Shown one piece after another: positions 33,400 through 40,178 of a stretch of 64,000 nucleotides of DNA. Position 1 is the first letter of the stretch. Each line of letters starts with the position of its first letter. Both the position numbers and the translations under genes were made by a program. The notes below the pieces were generated by a model that was given only the letters and a program-made list of their open reading frames with translations, did not search any database and had not been told where the DNA came from. The stretch is from a virus, in the IMG/VR virus record IMGVR_UViG_3300022413_000352, positions 1-64,000 of that record; one strand, given 5' to 3'.

Positions 33400-33427
33400 T
33401 TGACAACATGCTAAAACATTGTATATT
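33400..33427 (+). promoter_or_regulatory. Sigma70 promoter for the rightward early genes
   Basis: TTGACA and TATATT with a 16-base spacer, about 45 bases before the ATG at 33471. It faces away from the leftward promoter only 25 bases off, so the two can be co-regulated. Confidence 0.7.
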
Positions 33428-33470
33428 TGTAGTAGGTAGTCAGTTAAAACAAATTGTAAAGGGGTATGAC

Positions 33471-33665
33471 ATGGTTAAGTACAATAAAGTGGTCGCGATT
33501 CAGTATGCCGAACGCCAAGTGGAATTGCTGGAGATTATTTGCGAGCACACGAACAGAAAACGGGGCGAGCACCTACGGGAAGCGCTGGATAAGCATATCG
33601 AGAAAGTGGGTGAAGAGCTGAGTAAAAAGGGGATTCATATTTGGGCGGAACCGGCGGTGAAGTGA
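33471..33665 (+). CDS. Small ribbon-helix-helix-like DNA-binding protein
   Basis: A 64-residue protein, MVKYNKVVAIQYAERQVELLEIICEHTNRKRGEHLREALDKHIEKV. A short strand followed by two helices, with 'ertxxxxREALdk..e', fits the RHH/Arc fold. The ATG at 33471 has AAAGGGG six bases upstream. It is the first gene of the plus-strand early operon, so it may be an early regulator or nicking-accessory protein. Fold assignment is moderate. Confidence 0.55.
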   Translation: MVKYNKVVAIQYAERQVELLEIICEHTNRKRGEHLREALDKHIEKVGEELSKKGIHIWAEPAVK

Positions 33666-33706
33666 TACCGACAATAGCATTAAAAGAATTAATGGAAAGG
33701 GTTAAA

Positions 33707-34048
33707 ATGCCAATAATAGACGATGAAAAACCACGTGGGAGTGACGCTGCGTTTAGAGCGGAATGGGTTCACCAGATAATCGGTGGGATTTCTGTAGAAA
33801 TAGAAAAATTACATAATAGGATTACAAGTGAACAATATGACTATGATGGTTTTCATAGTCTAGGTCCGTTTAAAGACGACGATGAGAACTATAAAGTGAA
33901 TCTGAATGCATTAGACCTGTACCTTAGTGATATAGAGGACTTGTTCCGCGAAACTCGCAAAACAAGGCAACGTATAAATTATCGCCTAAACAAGTTGGGG
34001 TGTGAAACATGGAAACAATTCAGCATGAAACAGCACAAGGAATACTAG
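33707..34048 (+). CDS. Hypothetical early protein
   Basis: A 113-residue helical protein (MPIIDDEKPRGSDAAFRAEWVHQIIGGISVEIEKLHNRI...YLSDIEDLFRETRKTRQRINYRLNKLG). The ATG at 33707 follows AAAGGG, preferred over an upstream ATG. It ends just before the DUF3102-like gene. No family was recognised; a small coiled-coil segment may mediate interaction. Confidence 0.5.
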   Translation: MPIIDDEKPRGSDAAFRAEWVHQIIGGISVEIEKLHNRITSEQYDYDGFHSLGPFKDDDENYKVNLNALDLYLSDIEDLFRETRKTRQRINYRLNKLGCETWKQFSMKQHKEY

Positions 34049-34050
34049 CA

Positions 34051-35271
34051 ATGCCAGAGTTGACCCAAGAAGTGATGGCGTTTCAAGAGCCTGACACTAC
34101 GCCTACTTCCGAGCCAGGGCGTAGCCTCGCAGCCACTAAAGAAGAGAGGTTAGCGGTATATAGTGATCAGTGCTATCAAAGCCGAGATAAGGCTTTAGAT
34201 GCATTCTTACAGCTTGGTACGGCGCTACATTATGCCCGTGAAGAGTTCCCATCTAATAATTTGTTTGGAGAATGGCTAAAGACTGAGGTGCCGTGGTTGG
34301 GGGCAAGGGAGGCTTATCGGCTTCGGATTGCAGCCGAACGATATGTGATATCCGTTCGGCAAAATTTGCCGAACGGCTTACTGGACTCAAAATTATCTTG
34401 GGGGGCTATAACTGAAATCGTCGAATCCAACGCCCCCGAGGAAATCAAAACAGCCATTGACGAAATCGTCATAGGCGACGGCATTAAACTAACCGCCGCT
34501 CAAATCCGAGAGCTGATGGCAAAAGCCCAAGAGCAAGAGGATGCCTTGAAACAACGGTCTGTAGACGAAGTGCTTACCGACGCTCAAATAGCCGAGATTC
34601 GCGCTAATGCCATACGCGATCTAAGGGAACAGATGAACCAAGAGCACACCGAGCGCATCGAAGCTTTAAAAGCCGAAAAGGAGAAAGAAAAAAATCAGGC
34701 GATATTCGACTCCCATGCTAATCTAATCAAAGAGATAGGAGACCTTCAGGCAAAGATTGATGAGTTTGACAATCAAGATGATCTCCAAGGGCGCATCGAT
34801 GAGTTAATATTAGAGCTGAATAAAAAAACAGAAACCATTGAAACGATGGAGGTTTCAGAACTAAATGAAGTCCAGAGGTTAAAAGGCGAGTTATTAGATG
34901 CGGAGACCGGGTTGAAGGAGCGCAATGATTTACTCATTGAGGTTAATAAGCTCAAGGCTCGATTAAAAGAAGCTCGCACACCGATTATAATCGATGGTGA
35001 ACATAAGTCCCCGGATCAGATAAGGGACTGTTTTGTAGGTATATGGGGATCATTTGAGCCGTTATTAGTATGTATAAAACGGTTGGCATTGCTAATGTCG
35101 GGAGATGAGGAATCCCAAGAAATTGTTATTGATTACGCTCGACCCGAGTTCAATGCAATGATCACGCACTTATGTCAGGCATTGGATGAATTACCCCCAA
35201 TTGTAAAGGAGGCGTTGAGCACGGCAAAACTTGATAGCGGAACTATTATTGACGTTACACCAGGGAGGTAG
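34051..35271 (+). CDS. DUF3102-like protein with long coiled coil
   Basis: A 406-residue protein. The N-terminal 120 residues match the DUF3102 layout: 'KALDAFLQLGTALHYAREEFPSNNLFGEWLKTEVPWLGAREAYRLRIAAERY', and then HTH-like parts. The middle (about 170-310) is coiled coil (LREQMNQEHTERIEALKAEKEKEKNQ; EIGDLQAKIDEFDNQDDLQGRIDELILELNKKTETIE). AAGGA precedes the ATG at 34051. Members of this family occur near phage and plasmid replication genes and may bind DNA through the N-terminal part. Function is not established. Confidence 0.6.
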   Translation: MPELTQEVMAFQEPDTTPTSEPGRSLAATKEERLAVYSDQCYQSRDKALDAFLQLGTALHYAREEFPSNNLFGEWLKTEVPWLGAREAYRLRIAAERYVISVRQNLPNGLLDSKLSWGAITEIVESNAPEEIKTAIDEIVIGDGIKLTAAQIRELMAKAQEQEDALKQRSVDEVLTDAQIAEIRANAIRDLREQMNQEHTERIEALKAEKEKEKNQAIFDSHANLIKEIGDLQAKIDEFDNQDDLQGRIDELILELNKKTETIETMEVSELNEVQRLKGELLDAETGLKERNDLLIEVNKLKARLKEARTPIIIDGEHKSPDQIRDCFVGIWGSFEPLLVCIKRLALLMSGDEESQEIVIDYARPEFNAMITHLCQALDELPPIVKEALSTAKLDSGTIIDVTPGR

Positions 35272-35275
35272 GGTA

Positions 35276-36046
35276 GTGGAAAATCTAAATTTAGCTAAAC
35301 AGCCTGAGCCTATTGGACCTATTATTAATGAACACCTGTATCGGATATTAGACGGTCCTGCTATTGCATTGGTTGAGTTGGTTGCAGCGAGTAAACACGG
35401 GAAAAAATTTACTAAGGAGGAATTACAACAATCCATTGGGTGGCATCGACAAGTACAGCCATCATTACATGATTCAAAAGGTGCCCCTCTTGCCGATGAT
35501 GACAAAAGGAAATCTGAAAAAGCTGCCACTATAGCAGAAAGGAATAGATGGACAGAAACACTTTCAAAGTTTAGAGACTTTCATGCCCAGTATATCCGAT
35601 GTGACCACAGGGGATTGATAGAGGAAATGGTTCGTGTCAATAAGAAATCACCAAGGTCAAAAGTTGAAACAGATATGGGCATGAGGGTGAATTCCTATCA
35701 TAAGTATAGGATTGTAAAGGGTCCAGAATCAATCGTAGTTGCATTGCGTTTCAACAGAGTTCAGCGCAGAAAAACATCCAGGGTATCTCCAAAGTTCCAA
35801 TGGTTACGAGAGTACTCAAGGGGCATTGTATCTGAGAGAGTTCTCGGCATTATCATTAAACGGGAGGAGTTAAATAGAAAAGCCGAGTTGGCAGTTGCTG
35901 AGTACCGAGCGAGTGAAGATGAGTTAATGTACGAGCTTCTCAGTATTTCAGGGGCTATTCAACTGGGCTTGTTTGACGAAATAGACGATCCACTTGATAT
36001 GCTCCCACCAGGTCGCAACGACATTGAGGAAGAAGTAGACGAATAA
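35276..36046 (+). CDS. Hypothetical early protein
   Basis: A 256-residue protein starting at GTG (35276) after AGGGAGG at a good distance. A longer frame would overlap the preceding gene. It is charged and mainly helical (KKFTKEELQQSIGWHRQVQPSLHD; MGMRVNSYHKYRIVKGPESIVVALRFNRVQRRKTSR), with an acidic C-terminus. No domain was recognised. Its place in the early operon suggests a replication or DNA-binding role, by inference only. It is followed by a strong palindrome. Confidence 0.55.
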   Translation: MENLNLAKQPEPIGPIINEHLYRILDGPAIALVELVAASKHGKKFTKEELQQSIGWHRQVQPSLHDSKGAPLADDDKRKSEKAATIAERNRWTETLSKFRDFHAQYIRCDHRGLIEEMVRVNKKSPRSKVETDMGMRVNSYHKYRIVKGPESIVVALRFNRVQRRKTSRVSPKFQWLREYSRGIVSERVLGIIIKREELNRKAELAVAEYRASEDELMYELLSISGAIQLGLFDEIDDPLDMLPPGRNDIEEEVDE

Positions 36047-36062
36047 ATCTCAAGCCATTAAA

Positions 36063-36096
36063 TCCTTCGATGGCCTCACGTGAGGCCATCGAAGGA
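36063..36096. repeat. 34-bp perfect palindrome
   Basis: TCCTTCGATGGCCTCAC and its exact complement meet without a spacer at 36079/36080. It lies in the 94-base gap between two early genes. No T-run follows, so it may be a dimer-binding site or an mRNA hairpin that separates upstream from downstream transcripts. Confidence 0.8.
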
Positions 36097-36140
36097 AAGA
36101 ACTAATCAATTAAAGCATTTTAGCGCTAAAGGGGCAAAGC

Positions 36141-36341
36141 ATGAATAAGAACGTCATCGACTTTGAAGCCGCCAAACGCCACGAGGAAATCCGAGACATT
36201 GCTTTAGACATTTACGTCACCTCTGTGGCTGAGAACATGGACCTAAGCGTATCCGATCTTGACTTCAACCTAACCGCCGCATGGGAAGCCGCCGCACAGT
36301 TCGTGGACTTTGCGGAAAACAAAAAACGTGAGCTGAGGTAA
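36141..36341 (+). CDS. Small hypothetical early protein
   Basis: A 66-residue acidic protein (MNKNVIDFEAAKRHEEIRDIALDIYVTSVAENMDLSVSDLDFNLTAAWEAAAQFVDFAENKKREL) of mostly helical character. AAAGGGG lies six bases before the ATG. Its stop is five bases before the chosen start of the next gene. The 'viDFeaak' beginning is seen in small phage proteins of unknown role. Confidence 0.55.
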   Translation: MNKNVIDFEAAKRHEEIRDIALDIYVTSVAENMDLSVSDLDFNLTAAWEAAAQFVDFAENKKRELR

Positions 36342-36346
36342 TGCCT

Positions 36347-36880
36347 ATGGATATGATAGTCAAAGTCCCACAGTCCCATCTATCCCTTAAGTGGAAAAAG
36401 ATTTTCTTTAGGGGTAATGACTTGGGATTATCGAAAGGGCAAATATGGGGCTGTGAGAGCGTGACAGAGCTACAGGCATTAGTTGATGTGGCTTACAAAG
36501 AAATTGTCAACCGACACCATCCAGACCGACTGCTTACATCCGACTCTAAGCACGTACCGTGGGAAAAGGGGATGCCGCGACCGGTACAATATGAGTACGA
36601 ACTAGGCGTCTGGCTATCGATCCCAGAGGCATCCCGTCAGTTTGGGATACATCCGGCGACATTGGTTAGGCGACTAAAACGGGGGCATACGCTATATGAA
36701 TCTGTTCATAAAACGCCAGGGAAGGTTATGTTTCGGACTCAACAGAGTCCATCCTTACTGAGGAAGGCGCACATTGCACGACGGTTCTTCAATCAACTTG
36801 TAGTGTTACCGGCAAGATCGACAGAGGTGACCGGGTTTGTGGTTTCCGATAGCTTACCCTTGGGTATGGAAAGGTGGTAA
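36347..36880 (+). CDS. J-domain-like protein with HTH
   Basis: A 177-residue protein. Residues about 35-65 (GCESVTELQALVDVAYKEIVNRHHPDRLL) carry the HPD tripeptide (58-60) after a helix, as in J-domains that stimulate Hsp70. Residues about 88-115 (WLSIPEASRQFGIHPATLVRRLKRGHTL) look like a DNA-binding HTH. GAGG is eight bases before the ATG at 36347. An earlier ATG at 36341 is too close to it. In lambda, phage replication needs DnaJ/DnaK, so a phage co-chaperone acting at the origin is an appealing but untested idea. Confidence 0.5.
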   Translation: MDMIVKVPQSHLSLKWKKIFFRGNDLGLSKGQIWGCESVTELQALVDVAYKEIVNRHHPDRLLTSDSKHVPWEKGMPRPVQYEYELGVWLSIPEASRQFGIHPATLVRRLKRGHTLYESVHKTPGKVMFRTQQSPSLLRKAHIARRFFNQLVVLPARSTEVTGFVVSDSLPLGMERW

Positions 36881-36882
36881 CA

Positions 36883-37263
36883 ATGAAAACAGCCTTGATC
36901 GCATTTACCACACTGATTTTACTCATGGCATGTGGTGCTGGGAGTGGAGATACGCGCGACGACTTCATAATTGATGATCTCGTGATCAGCGTCGATGATC
37001 ACGAAGCCGGGGCGCTTCGATTAGTCATGAGTCAACTCACCATTTTTGATCAGGGTCAAGAGATCTTTTGTGGCGGTGCAACCCAAGAAACCCAGATTGA
37101 TGATGGCATGGGGGGGCATGTAACCTGTATCTATACGTGTCAGGGGTCAGTGATCGGAATGGATGAGAGATTCTACACCGTTCAGATGGAGTGGCGACGG
37201 ACAGACAACAATCAACTATACGCCGATGCTGTTGAGATCGAGCAAGATTTGTTATGTGAATGA
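36883..37263 (+). CDS. Lipoprotein, paralogue of the 55591 gene
   Basis: A 126-residue protein with a lipoprotein signal (MKTALIAFTTLILLMAC) whose Cys sits at residue 17. The mature part contains 'HVTCIYTCQG' and 'FYTVQMEWRR', ending in LLCE. The same arrangement is found in the lipoprotein at the end of the T4SS cluster (TCQQRC...YYAWLVWRR...VICVE), so the two are probably paralogues. AGGTGG precedes the ATG. Surface or periplasmic anchoring is expected. Superinfection exclusion or a T4SS-linked role are both possible. Confidence 0.65.
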   Translation: MKTALIAFTTLILLMACGAGSGDTRDDFIIDDLVISVDDHEAGALRLVMSQLTIFDQGQEIFCGGATQETQIDDGMGGHVTCIYTCQGSVIGMDERFYTVQMEWRRTDNNQLYADAVEIEQDLLCE

Positions 37264-37277
37264 AACTAACTGGTGAA

Positions 37278-37318
37278 ATGTGGGTTTGTGGGTTTGTGGG
37301 TTTGTGGAAATGTGGGTG
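37278..37318 (+). repeat. Tandem TTTGTGGG octamers, G-rich
   Basis: At least three direct copies of TGTGGGTT follow the lipoprotein stop, continuing into TGTGGAAATGTGGGTGTG. Four GGG runs occur within about 35 bases, enough for a G-quadruplex on the plus strand. The block lies before a terminator. Confidence 0.75.
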
Positions 37319-37348
37319 TGCCTCTAGAAATAATTAGATGCGCTACTT

Positions 37349-37382
37349 TAAAAACCGCTGAGAGAGATCGGCGGTTTTTTTT
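37349..37382 (+). terminator. Rho-independent terminator
   Basis: AAAACCGC pairs with GCGGTTTT around a TGAGAGAGATCG loop, followed by eight T residues. It ends the first plus-strand early transcript, before the promoter of the RecT operon. Confidence 0.85.
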
Positions 37383-37404
37383 GTGTTTAAGTGCATTTTA
37401 GTGG

Positions 37405-37434
37405 TTGCCATACATGGACAATATATGCTAAGAT
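37405..37434 (+). promoter_or_regulatory. Sigma70-like promoter for the excisionase-like/RecT operon
   Basis: TTGCCA and TAAGAT are separated by 18 bases, about 40 bases upstream of the TTG start at 37475. Confidence 0.5.
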
Positions 37435-37474
37435 TATAGACAGTTAATCAAGTCAAATAGAAAGGGGCTTATTT

Positions 37475-37669
37475 TTGGAACCACTACTAATCAGCGCTGA
37501 TAAAGCATTCGAGTTGATCGGTGTTAAACGAGCTAAGGGCTACCAGATGATCAAGTCTGGCGAGTTACCCACGGTCAAAATTGGGAATCTTCACAAGGTA
37601 TCCGTCGCACAGTTGAAGCAATGGGTACTTGATAGAACCGAAGCAATGGAAGGGGCACAACATGACTGA
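37475..37669 (+). CDS. Excisionase/AlpA-like helix-turn-helix protein
   Basis: A 64-residue protein of the MerR-like small HTH type: 'LLISADKAFELIGVKRAKGYQMIKSGELPTVKIGNLHKVSVAQLKQWV'. It starts at TTG with AAAGGGG seven bases upstream. The 'sadkA.eliGv.r...y.mi.sGeLp.vkiG....vs...l..Wv' signature is common to excisionases and small phage regulators. It overlaps RecT by eight bases. No integrase was found in the window, so excision is not shown; regulation is as likely. Confidence 0.65.
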   Translation: MEPLLISADKAFELIGVKRAKGYQMIKSGELPTVKIGNLHKVSVAQLKQWVLDRTEAMEGAQHD

Positions 37670-38705
37670 GACAGCAGTAGCCACACGTGACAATGCAGTA
37701 AGCCAAATACCCGACCGAGTTCAGTCTGAGATATTACCGGCATTGATGAACGCCAAAGCGCTCAACCCGGCATTTGATGATCGAATGGTGACCTCATTCC
37801 AGGCGCACCTTGAGATGGCGTTTGCACAAGAGCCAAGACTTCGGGAATGCACGCCGATATCGATCTTTAAGGCGGTATCGAGCTGTATCATAAACGGGTT
37901 GCTGCCGACCCGAGACGCCCATCTGGTACCATTCGGTAAAGATGTTACCCTACTACCCGAAGCCAAGGGACTAGTTAAAGCATTGAAGCGTCACCCGGAC
38001 ATCGTCGATTTCCAGACGGGCTTGGTTCACTCAGGTGATGAGTTCAGTGATGGGGCGATGTTTGAGGAACCGTATCATCGGAAAAGCCGCGATCCAAATC
38101 CTGGGAAGTTCCAAGGCTCTTACTGTGTCGTCTTGTTTAAAGATCGCCATAAAAAGTGTGAGTTCGTTTCAGCGATGCGACTCGACCAATTACGTAAGAT
38201 GAGCCGTAGCGCGGACGGGCCAGCATGGAAAGGCAGTCCTGGTGAGATGCAGCGAGCCAAAGCAATCCAGGCATGGGTCTCACGATACGGGCATGAGTAT
38301 CTATCTCCCGACTTGATCCAACCGCTGATGGATGTGGAATCAGCACCGATCCAGCTTGAAGCGGTAACAGACGAGGAAGAGGCTGCGATGATCGAGAACT
38401 TGTTCGGGTCAAGCGACAAGGATGGATACCAGCATCCGGCAATGGCGCAAATCCAAAATATCCCGACACCATCATGGCCTGTGGAAGAGCCGGAGCCGGA
38501 GAGACTAGAAGCCGACATATCAGAGGCGGAGCACCAAGCCGCAATCGATCAGATCGAATGCCTCAGAACACTTTACAAGTTCGAGACACGGCGCATGACC
38601 GCAGCTATCAAATTGTATGGGAAGGACACGGTTGATGAGCTGACGTATGCTGAGAAATTGAAACTAATTAAATCGATGTCTCAAGCTGGAGATACCCCAC
38701 AATAA
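37662..38705 (+). CDS. RecT-like single-strand annealing protein
   Basis: A 347-residue protein. The region 'SFQAHLEMAFAQEPRLRECTPISIFKAVSSCIINGLLPTRDAHLVPFGKDVTLLPEAKGLVKALKRHP' matches RecT-type recombinases, with 'SAMRLDQLRKMSRSADGPAWKG' further on. It binds single-stranded DNA and anneals complementary strands for phage recombination. The C-terminal tail adds a helical segment (MTAAIKLYGKDTVDELTYAEKLKLI). The ATG at 37662 follows AAGGGG. A dedicated RecE-type partner is not adjacent; the DnaQ-like exonuclease at 25030 may serve, by inference. Confidence 0.85.
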   Translation: MTETAVATRDNAVSQIPDRVQSEILPALMNAKALNPAFDDRMVTSFQAHLEMAFAQEPRLRECTPISIFKAVSSCIINGLLPTRDAHLVPFGKDVTLLPEAKGLVKALKRHPDIVDFQTGLVHSGDEFSDGAMFEEPYHRKSRDPNPGKFQGSYCVVLFKDRHKKCEFVSAMRLDQLRKMSRSADGPAWKGSPGEMQRAKAIQAWVSRYGHEYLSPDLIQPLMDVESAPIQLEAVTDEEEAAMIENLFGSSDKDGYQHPAMAQIQNIPTPSWPVEEPEPERLEADISEAEHQAAIDQIECLRTLYKFETRRMTAAIKLYGKDTVDELTYAEKLKLIKSMSQAGDTPQ

Positions 38706-38792
38706 ACGAAGCATTCACTCGTAGTGAGTGCTTGGCGATAGGTGAAACAATGCCCGTTGCGTAGCTTATCGCCACCTCAAAGGGAGACGAAA

Positions 38793-39272
38793 ATGCCTGT
38801 AAAATTAACGATCGAGCAAGCCAAGAAACGATTCAAACATAACAGTGAGCTAACTGAGACCGGTTGCAGGGAATGGAAGAAGACGATCACTCTTCGGGGC
38901 TATGCGAGTTGGCCGACCGGAATTCCGTATTTTAAGACGAACCTGGGACATCGAATCGCCTGGATACTTGAGAATGGTGAGATTCCCAAAGGCGCAAAGA
39001 TCATCCACACCTGCAAAAATAAGACCTGCATAAATATTGACCACCTAAGAATTTTACATACCGACACCTCAATCAAAAATAAGGTAATGATTCAGCGACA
39101 AGATGATGATGGGAAGTGGATTGATATGATGGCATTCCCTTCCGACTCAAACGGAAACGCAGACGACTCTGACGCATTTCGAATGGCATTACATAGGGCG
39201 AGGATGTACACCGATGCGCCAGTAAGAAAATCATTTCGGCGAGTCACAAAAAACAAGAAAGCCAAGGGGTAA
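38793..39272 (+). CDS. HNH endonuclease
   Basis: A 159-residue protein with an HNH_3-type core, 'GHRIAWILENGEIPKGAKIIHTCKNKTCINIDHLRI': the H-x-C...C-x-N..HL pattern. It starts after AAGGGAG. Flanking segments (CREWKKTITLRGYASWP) recall DNA-binding parts of homing HNH enzymes, so this may be a free-standing homing endonuclease. Packaging-associated HNH proteins usually lie beside terminase, which this does not. A long basic C-terminus (RKSFRRVTKNKKAKG) is present. Confidence 0.75.
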   Translation: MPVKLTIEQAKKRFKHNSELTETGCREWKKTITLRGYASWPTGIPYFKTNLGHRIAWILENGEIPKGAKIIHTCKNKTCINIDHLRILHTDTSIKNKVMIQRQDDDGKWIDMMAFPSDSNGNADDSDAFRMALHRARMYTDAPVRKSFRRVTKNKKAKG

Positions 39273-39275
39273 GGC

Positions 39276-39527
39276 GTGGAAAAGATCTCAATTGACCAAG
39301 CATGGGAAGCATACTCGATCGAAGTCCTAAAGGCGTCTGATGTATTCGCTGGCAGTGCCCAATACAACCGGATACGTCGAGCATTTTACTGTGGGGCAAT
39401 GGTGTATTTTGAGTTCACTCAGTTGATCTGCCAGGAACCCGACCCAGAGGTTGGACTTGAGAGTATTAACGGGATCGCTGTTGAACTCGACTCATTTGCC
39501 ACAGGGATGCAAGAGGGGCGCTGGTGA
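39276..39527 (+). CDS. Small conserved-type phage protein
   Basis: An 83-residue protein starting at GTG after AAGGGG with six bases spacing. The sequence (MEKISIDQAWEAYSIEVLKASDVFAGSAQYNRIRRAFYCGAMVYFEFTQLI...ELDSFATGMQEGRW) resembles small uncharacterised proteins at the end of phage early operons. It is the last gene of this run, followed by a long hairpin. Function unknown. Confidence 0.55.
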   Translation: MEKISIDQAWEAYSIEVLKASDVFAGSAQYNRIRRAFYCGAMVYFEFTQLICQEPDPEVGLESINGIAVELDSFATGMQEGRW

Positions 39528-39531
39528 TCGT

Positions 39532-39597
39532 AAGCGCTTCCCACCATCTTTGGGAGAGAGCTAATCCTTCGGGCTCTCTCCGTCGATGGTGACGCTT
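39532..39597. terminator. Long three-tier hairpin after the early operon
   Basis: AAGCG/CGCTT, CACCATC/GATGGTG (39542-39548 with 39585-39591) and GGAGAGAGC/GCTCTCTCC (39553-39561 with 39573-39581) form one nested stem. It lies just after the stop at 39527 and overlaps the 3' end of a possible minus-strand small gene. It lacks a T-run, so it may act as a transcript-end stabiliser or an RNA element. Confidence 0.55.
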
Positions 39598-39719
39598 GAC
39601 CCTAGTCCGGCACCTACCTTAAAGCAAGAATCAAAATTGCTCAGTGAGTATCCTATTGCACCGATTTTGACATCGGGCATTCGCCATGTTTGGCGACAAA
39701 GGAAGCCTTGCTTTTCCAT
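39561..39719 (-). CDS. 52-residue hypothetical protein
   Basis: A short frame with AGGAGAGAG well placed before the ATG. It encodes MEKQGFLCRQTWRMPDVKIG and then AIGYSLSNFDSCFKVGAGLG, ending SSVTIDGESPKD. The good ribosome-binding site and folded-looking sequence support a real gene; no family was recognised. Its stop lies inside the three-tier hairpin at the end of the opposite operon, so the two transcripts converge here. Confidence 0.45.
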   Translation of the reverse strand: MEKQGFLCRQTWRMPDVKIGAIGYSLSNFDSCFKVGAGLGSSVTIDGESPKD

Positions 39720-40178
39720 ATCTCTCTCCTAAAAAGATTGTGGGTTGGTCGCTGTGTGAGCGTACCATTCCAGAGTTAGGCAGCTGTTGCCACCATACGA
39801 TAAAAGGGGTGCTCTATTTTGTGCCAACCGTCTTATGGTTTTTGACCAACAGTTAGCGAATGAACACACCATCAAAGCACGAGGGCTCTCTTTTATCGTT
39901 TGCTATATCCTCACTCACATTGGGCACACTTTATAAGTGTGAGCATATGCTTTTACACGAGAGCTGTATGTGAGGCTAGGGTTCGCAAAACCCATAGAAG
40001 CGACCCAACAGCACAAGGGATGTTGACGCGCTACTAGCACCTAAAAAGGTGGCTAACTAATGAGTAAATGTTACGGTAAATTTGGTGGGAAATCAAGCGA
40101 ATCATTCACTTGGCATTAACGAAACAACCCTTTTCCCCAAAGGTAATATTTGCGCGTCATTACCAAGTGCCGGGTATA
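39720..40178. other. Gene-free region between early genes and the lyase gene
   Basis: No gene with a plausible start is seen in this 459-base stretch. It contains a near-palindrome CACACTT-TAT-AAGTGTG at 39925-39941, a candidate operator, and a short GGGTT/AACCC hairpin near 39985-40000. No tRNA or attachment-site-like repeat was recognised. Confidence 0.5.

Noticed and set aside
37278-37318. CRISPR-like or telomere-like array
   Set aside because: Eight-base units without spacers and only a few copies; no cas gene in the window.
38793-39272. HNH protein as packaging-associated nuclease
   Set aside because: Packaging HNH genes normally sit beside terminase. This one ends the early operon about 23 kb from it, so a homing-type role is favoured.
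39985-40005. Possible tRNA T-arm (GGGTT...AACCC)
   Set aside because: The loop has five bases instead of seven and no acceptor or anticodon stem can be fitted around it. No tRNA gene was found.
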